Source: Synechococcus sp. BO 8801 (GTDB taxonomy: Bacteria; Cyanobacteriota; Cyanobacteriia; PCC-6307; Cyanobiaceae). Taken from it: a DNA stretch of 64,000 nt. The stretch lies in the NCBI RefSeq assembly GCF_002252675.1, contig NZ_NQKY01000006.1, forward strand, positions 1-64,000, read 5' to 3'. This document shows positions 60,096-64,000 of this stretch, in pieces (within the stretch, counting starts at the first letter, position 1; each line of letters opens with the position of its first letter). Below the pieces are notes generated by a model. It saw only the letters and a program-made list of their open reading frames with translations. It was not told where the DNA came from and did not search any database. A program made the translations under genes and the position numbers.

Positions 60096-60219
60096 TCAAG
60101 GAAGTGTCACAGCCTCCAACTGAAAACGAACCGAGCGAGGCGGATGACCCAGCGCAGCAGGCATCTACACGGTCCAGGAATGCGGCCAGGTAGCTGGGAA
60201 GGCAGCTAGGCACAACGGT

Positions 60220-60712
60220 TGGTCATGGAAGCCCTGAGGGGCCTCAGAGCGGGCGCTGAAGCTTCAAGAGATGTGCGTCATGGTTTGGGGCCGAAGGGTT
60301 GCTACGTGCTCGGGGGGAGAGAGAGGGCGGGTGGTCCCTCCACTCCATCAAGCTCACTGGCCTCGCGTGGGTGGGGGGAGAGGGGAACCGTGTCTTTATT
60401 GATTTGGACAACCGAGACTCATTGCCACCACAGGTTTCTCGATTTGTGACGCGGCCTGGTGAGAATCGCGTCACAAACCCAATTTCCCCCGAGCGCGTCA
60501 CAAATGAGCGAGTGCCCCCCGAGGACGCCCTGATTTGTGACGCAGCACCTGAGCCAGGCATTTGTGACGCACCTCGCGTCACAAATCAGAAGTCAGTCGT
60601 AGCAATGGATCCCGAGGACGAGATCGTTTGTGACACGGACCCTCTCGCACCCCGCACGCGAGTGGATGGCGGCCAGGTCGAGGAGGGGGTGACCTGCGGT
60701 GGCCCCGAGGAC
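60220..60712 (+). repeat. Iteron unit 6 (GCGTCACAAAT)
   Basis: Sites: 60442 -, 60468 +, 60495 +, 60533 -, 60560 -, 60576 +, 60626 -. Five are perfect. The upstream part is nearly the same as that of unit 5 (GCTACGTGCTCGGGGGGAGA), so these two are recent relatives apart from the sites. Confidence 0.85.
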
Positions 60713-60930
60713 GCCTTGATTTGTGCCACGACGGGCGACCCAGGCATTTGTGCCGCACTGCGTGGCACAAATCAGAATCCTGGCCAGGAAAGGGATCCCG
60801 AGGACGGAGACATTTCTGCCGCGCACACCTCTGCACCCCACGCGAGGGAGGCTGGCGGGCCGGTTGAGGAGGGGCAGACATGGGGTGGCCCAGAGGGCGT
60901 GGAGACGTTCATGGTCAAGGTCGACGTGAT
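60705..60930 (+). repeat. Iteron half-unit 7 (GTGGCACAAAT)
   Basis: Only the 3' half is present and joined in phase to unit 6: sites 60719 -, 60746 -, 60762 +, 60812 -, with the same 27-16-50 spacing as sites 4-7 of other units. The frame from 60299 runs through units 6 and 7 to 60961. Confidence 0.78.
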
Positions 60931-60961
60931 GCTGCAGGTACTGGTGCCCCCCCCCACCTGA

Positions 60962-61672
60962 TCAACCGATCCGGTTCTGCAGGAACAGCCTGGTCCCTGT
61001 CGTATCAGTCATCCGCCAGGGGACGTCGATGAACGCCTCCGCCGCGAACCCCACGCGGCGTTCTCCGCTGGCTGTGGGATGGCCACCGGTAAGGGAGCGC
61101 ACTCCAGCGGGTGCCCCTACGGCGATGGCGCGAGCGACGGTCCACAGCACCTGACGGCCCTGGTGGTGACGCTCGAAGCGATAGCCGTAAGCCTCATGCC
61201 CGCTGCGCCAGGACGTCACCCCCTGACCCAGGAGGGCTGCCAGATCGGTGGTGGTGAGGACCAGGGCGTTATCGGCAGCCTCAGCCAGCCCCCGAGCCCG
61301 CAGTAGGGGATCCGAGCCTGGGCCTGACGCCGCCTCCCTGATCGCCCCCACCAGGGCCGCCAGGTCGCTGCCAGGGGGCTTCACGATCGCCATGGAGTCT
61401 GCTGGTGTCGCTGCAGTCGCACTGCCATCAACGGGCCCCGGTTTCAGACCAGGGAAGGTGCCCATGGGCTGTCCCGACTGGAGATGGTCGTGGAGCCTCT
61501 CCCCGAGCTCGATGAACGCACCTGGCCAAGTGGTGAGGGTGGAGGAGACGCGGATCAGATCGACCCCGAGAGCGCGGGCGCGGGCCTTGAGGCCGTTGCG
61601 GCTGATCCCCCATCGCTGCTCCAAGTCCCTGATAGAGACATCGGCGGGCGCCACGTCAGAGGGTGCTGTCAT
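60962..61672 (-). CDS. HTH-containing hypothetical protein (236 aa)
   Basis: The N-terminus VSIRDLEQRWGISRNGLKAR, ARALGVDLIRVSSTLTTWPG looks like a helix-turn-helix/MerR-like DNA-binding segment; the middle is Pro/Ala-rich and the C-terminal part (RFERHHQGRQVLWTVARAIA) basic. I cannot name a family. It faces the iteron array tail to tail and could be a DNA-binding partner for it. A 10-bp dyad lies just upstream of its start. Confidence 0.55.
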   Translation of the reverse strand: MTAPSDVAPADVSIRDLEQRWGISRNGLKARARALGVDLIRVSSTLTTWPGAFIELGERLHDHLQSGQPMGTFPGLKPGPVDGSATAATPADSMAIVKPPGSDLAALVGAIREAASGPGSDPLLRARGLAEAADNALVLTTTDLAALLGQGVTSWRSGHEAYGYRFERHHQGRQVLWTVARAIAVGAPAGVRSLTGGHPTASGERRVGFAAEAFIDVPWRMTDTTGTRLFLQNRIG

Positions 61673-61688
61673 GGTGTCGCGGTGCTGG

Positions 61689-61727
61689 CTCGACAGCAGG
61701 ATGCCGCGTATGCGGGGTGCTGTCGAG
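61689..61727. promoter_or_regulatory. 10-bp inverted repeat, probable operator
   Basis: CTCGACAGCA (61689-61698) and TGCTGTCGAG (61718-61727) are a perfect dyad with a 19-bp spacer, 17 bp upstream of the start of the 236-aa gene. The rest of 61728-61972 shows nothing I can name. Confidence 0.45.
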
Positions 61728-61972
61728 CTGTCGCAGTGCCATCACGCCAGATGGAGGAGTGGAGTTGGATCAGGTGGAGAGGATGGAGGTCTCGGCGGGC
61801 CAATCCCCAAGTGATCACAGCAAGCCAATCCATACCGCCCCAGTCCCAATGTGACGCCAGCAGAAGCTCAGTAAGTCCCAACCTTGCCTGATCTGGGTCG
61901 AGGACCTGACTTCCGTCGGCAACCGATGCTTTGACTCTTTCGTAAACGACAGCTCAATCAGCGCTAAGCAGA

Positions 61973-62209
61973 TCAAACCTCCCCCCGTTTATAGGTTTCG
62001 CCGATAAGCGCCTCATTTCGCTTACGGGCATACTCTCTCAAGGCTTTCTCAGTCGCGGCAACGTCCCATGTAGTTCGACGTCCCTGGAGGATGAAGTGCT
62101 CTCCAGCCAAGAAAACGCCAGCGCGGCGCAGTTCGATAAATCGGTTACGGCTGATCCTGAACCGCCGAGCGATCTCGGTGGAAGTCAGCCACTCTGTAGT
62201 GGTGCTCAT
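61973..62209 (-). CDS. Excisionase-like HTH protein
   Basis: A 78-residue protein: EWLTSTEIARRFRISRNRFIELRRAGVFLAGEHFIL is a winged-helix/Xis-like fold, followed by GRRTTWDVAATEKALREYA. Small proteins of this kind beside an integrase usually bend the attachment DNA and steer excision, or regulate the element. It lies 235 bp downstream of the integrase in the same direction. The gap 62210-62444 shows nothing else. Confidence 0.7.
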   Translation of the reverse strand: MSTTTEWLTSTEIARRFRISRNRFIELRRAGVFLAGEHFILQGRRTTWDVAATEKALREYARKRNEALIGETYKRGEV

Positions 62210-62444
62210 GGCATAAAGAAGAGATCACCGCCAAGCTCAATAGCTAGCAGTGGTTTGTAAGTGATCTCGCTTTAAGTGCCTGTGGGATTGTTCCTCGGCT
62301 GGAAGGCCGACCTGCAGCGCGGTGCAAGCTCCGATCGCGGGCTTTTGGGTGATGGCTGACCAACCGGAGAGCTTCCACCCAACCGACTGACCGCAGAATG
62401 ACAAGCGCAGGTCATCCGCTATTGAGAACACCTTAGAGCACCCC

Positions 62445-63770
62445 TCAACACTTTTGCGCATCCTGTTCGGTTTTCTCTCCCCCGAACGCAGCCTCGAATG
62501 CCGCTGCCGCTGCTCCGTGGCTGACGAACCGTGCGTAGCGGCGCAAGTGGGTCTCCAGCGAGTGACCCATCGCCTCAGCGATGTACTTCGGCGGCACGTT
62601 GTTCCGGTGACAGGTGGCGGAGTAGTGGTGGCGCAGTGAGTAGGGAACCAGCTCCTCTCCCAGGTGATCCGCTTCCTCGCATAGCTGTTGCCAGATCACC
62701 TGGCGCCTAAGGAACCTTCCCATCCGATCGCCAGCGAGGCACGGATCGACGACCTGGGGTAGCCGCTCACCGCCTCGAAGCCTCTCCTCCAATCGCCATA
62801 CCATGGGGGTTCCGTCAAGATCGAGCACCGGCGCAGCGAGCAACTGCCTGGGCCTGGTGGTCCCGCCCCCTGACTTCTTGCGGTAGTCGCACCAGAGTTG
62901 ATCACCCTTAAAACGGAGATGGAACAACTCGGTTGGCCTCAGCCCGTAGACAGCGCAGAGCTGTACCGCAAATGCCCACCGGTTGGCTTCATCGCTGCCG
63001 ATTGACTGCAAAGCCTGCGCCAGCCGTATGACCTGGCCGTCGGAAAGAGCAAACTGTTCGCGAGTGGGGGCCCGACGTCCCACGACCGTAGCGAGGTTGT
63101 GCGGGGGCGCCCAGGTCCTTGCGCTGACACCCTGCCGCTCGACCGCATAGCGGAGAAAGGCAGCACCGTTCTGGGTTGCGATCTGGCGACTACGGCTACC
63201 CAGATCCCATTGACGGACGGCCGCTTCTAACAGGTTGGGACTATTGGCTGGTGCTCCCTGACCCTGCATCAGATCTACCATGCGCCAAACAACGGGAGCG
63301 TATTTCATTCGCCAGGTCGTTTCACTGACCCCAGCACCGTGCTCCCTCTTGTGCTTCTCAAACGCGGCGGCTATAGCCGGCCAGTTGTAAGACGCTTCGC
63401 TGCTAGCCCCGTTGGCGAGGGTCGCTGCAGATCGAAGCTCCTCCCCCTGGGCCATGTAATTCGCGATCACCCGTAGTCGCTGGATCAGATCGTGCTCGTT
63501 CTCGTGGGACCAGGCGTAGGGAAGTGGGACCGAAACGCTTTTGATCCGCCCGTCCTCTTTGACGAATCGCTGTTGCAAACGTGCCTGGCCGGTTTTGTCG
63601 GGACCGAGGTTGCATCGAGCGGGCAGGTGCTTCCGCAAATGGGCCCGAACACGGGTCTCCCACGTCGCTTCAGTAGGTGCATGGTTGGCCACCGGTTGGT
63701 CAGCGGTTGGACAGGGGTTGGACGGAACGGAGCAGAAGCGAGCACTCCTGAGCAGTCGCGTCCCGAGCAA
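62445..63770 (-). CDS. int: Tyrosine recombinase (island integrase)
   Basis: A 441-residue phage-type integrase. The catalytic domain has VYGLRPTELFHLRF (first Arg), YRKKSGGGTT (Lys), VPYSLRHHYSATCHR (second Arg, with Tyr in place of the first His of HxxR), MGHSLETHLRRYARF (His and catalytic Tyr). The N-terminal arm and core-binding domains precede. It lies 82 bp inside attR and reads inward, the normal place for a tRNA-targeting integrase. The first ~25 codons overlap the GGTTGGACAG repeats, so the true start could be later. Confidence 0.88.
   Translation of the reverse strand: MLGTRLLRSARFCSVPSNPCPTADQPVANHAPTEATWETRVRAHLRKHLPARCNLGPDKTGQARLQQRFVKEDGRIKSVSVPLPYAWSHENEHDLIQRLRVIANYMAQGEELRSAATLANGASSEASYNWPAIAAAFEKHKREHGAGVSETTWRMKYAPVVWRMVDLMQGQGAPANSPNLLEAAVRQWDLGSRSRQIATQNGAAFLRYAVERQGVSARTWAPPHNLATVVGRRAPTREQFALSDGQVIRLAQALQSIGSDEANRWAFAVQLCAVYGLRPTELFHLRFKGDQLWCDYRKKSGGGTTRPRQLLAAPVLDLDGTPMVWRLEERLRGGERLPQVVDPCLAGDRMGRFLRRQVIWQQLCEEADHLGEELVPYSLRHHYSATCHRNNVPPKYIAEAMGHSLETHLRRYARFVSHGAAAAAFEAAFGGEKTEQDAQKC
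63694..63725 (+). promoter_or_regulatory. Three direct GGTTGGACAG-type repeats (possible integrase arm sites, right)
   Basis: GGTTGGTCAG (63694), GGTTGGACAG (63705) and GGTTGGACGG (63716), 11 bp apart. The same decamer occurs twice near attL. Confidence 0.35.
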
Positions 63771-63852
63771 GAATGCCCAGATCCTATGCTATGACAAGCG
63801 GCAAAGCAGATCAGAGCACTTGGGAACAGATGGGAGCAGTTGCAGTTCTGTC

Positions 63853-63917
63853 GCTTTGGGAGCACTAGGTCGCAGGTTCGAATCCTGTCGCCCCGATTGA
63901 CTTTTCAGGGATTGGCC
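63853..63917 (+). repeat. attR, right copy of the attachment direct repeat
   Basis: Contains the 3' part of tRNA-Pro from the anticodon stem on, without the 5' half, so it is not a functional tRNA gene. Beyond 63917 the sequence to 64000 is chromosomal flank with no visible gene. Confidence 0.9.
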
Positions 63918-64000
63918 AAGGCCACTGGTTGAAAAACCATTGATAACTGGCACTTCCTGGTCCGTTGATACAGGCAGGCCCTGTCCTGATCAAGCGACTG

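Larger units (their letters stand above)
10441..63852. mobile_element. Genomic island of ~53.4 kb integrated in tRNA-Pro
   Basis: The element is bounded by a 65-bp direct repeat (10441-10505 and 63853-63917; mismatches only at 10488-10489) that covers the 3' part of tRNA-Pro and 21 bp beyond. A tyrosine recombinase and excisionase-like gene lie at the right end reading inward. The cargo is metal resistance, defence genes and a replication module. The architecture resembles tRNA-targeted elements of picocyanobacteria such as tycheposons, but no packaging or conjugation genes were recognised apart from a terminase-small-subunit-like HTH protein. Confidence 0.85.

Noticed and set aside
57238-60930. 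CRISPR array
   Set aside because: Repeats are 11 bp, alternate in orientation and sit in ~600-bp units with unit-specific sequence; there are no constant repeats with variable spacers and no cas genes.
63853-63896. Second tRNA-Pro gene
   Set aside because: Only the 3' part from the anticodon stem on is present; the sequence before it does not supply the 5' half. It is attR.

Overview
The window looks like a freshwater or brackish picocyanobacterium of the Synechococcus/Cyanobium type. The DNA is very GC-rich, with a compact chromosomal block (TamB-like protein, ROK kinase, proA, folB), a cyAbrB-type regulator, a VKOR-thioredoxin fusion and an NrsR/NrsS-like two-component pair. The host assignment is inferred from gene content only.

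Layout. 1-10410 is ordinary chromosome. A tRNA-Pro(UGG) gene at 10411-10484 is the insertion site of a genomic island of about 53.4 kb. Its last 44 bases plus flank (10441-10505) are repeated at 63853-63917 with 63 of 65 matches. A tyrosine recombinase (62445-63770) and an excisionase-like gene sit just inside the right end, so 10441-63852 is read as an integrated element.

Inside the island: (a) 10.9-31 kb is metal cargo. It has a copper-type cluster (DUF302, DUF305, DUF3721, PepSY-like, DUF411, MerR) and a Zn/Cd-type cluster (P1B ATPase, CadR/PbrR-like MerR, VKOR fusion), then an Nramp carrier, a CDF transporter, a His-rich DMT carrier, an RND pump with a minimal adaptor, and a two-component system whose regulator has an in-frame TAG. 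Five MerR-type promoters are visible. (b) 31.7-32.8 kb carries cyAbrB and a secreted nuclease. (c) 33.0-45.85 kb is a defence block: type I R-M (hsdM, hsdS, hsdR) with an ATPase/TOPRIM-like pair and a DUF262-HNH protein inside it. It is bracketed by inverted copies of a ~200 bp repeat made of 9-bp iterons. (d) 45.9-50.4 kb is AT-richer and holds a decayed FimB/E-like recombinase, an AbiJ-NTD3/TIR-like gene, a 590-aa unknown protein and integron-type attC sites. (e) 51-57.7 kb is a plasmid/satellite-like replication module: DUF932, SSB-like, small orphan proteins separated by terminator hairpins, a terminase-small-subunit-like HTH protein, and a RecA-fold Rep with a C-terminal winged helix.

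The most unusual structure is 57.2-60.95 kb: six full units and one half unit, roughly 565-650 bp apart, repeating the 3' end of rep. Each unit carries seven 11-bp sites in the same orientation order (- + + - - + -) and with the same spacings (26, 27, variable, 27, 16, 50), but every unit has its own site sequence. All sites inside a unit change together. This looks like a bank of origin/iteron cassettes with different specificities behind one rep gene. Its function is unknown; ideas are given in the findings.
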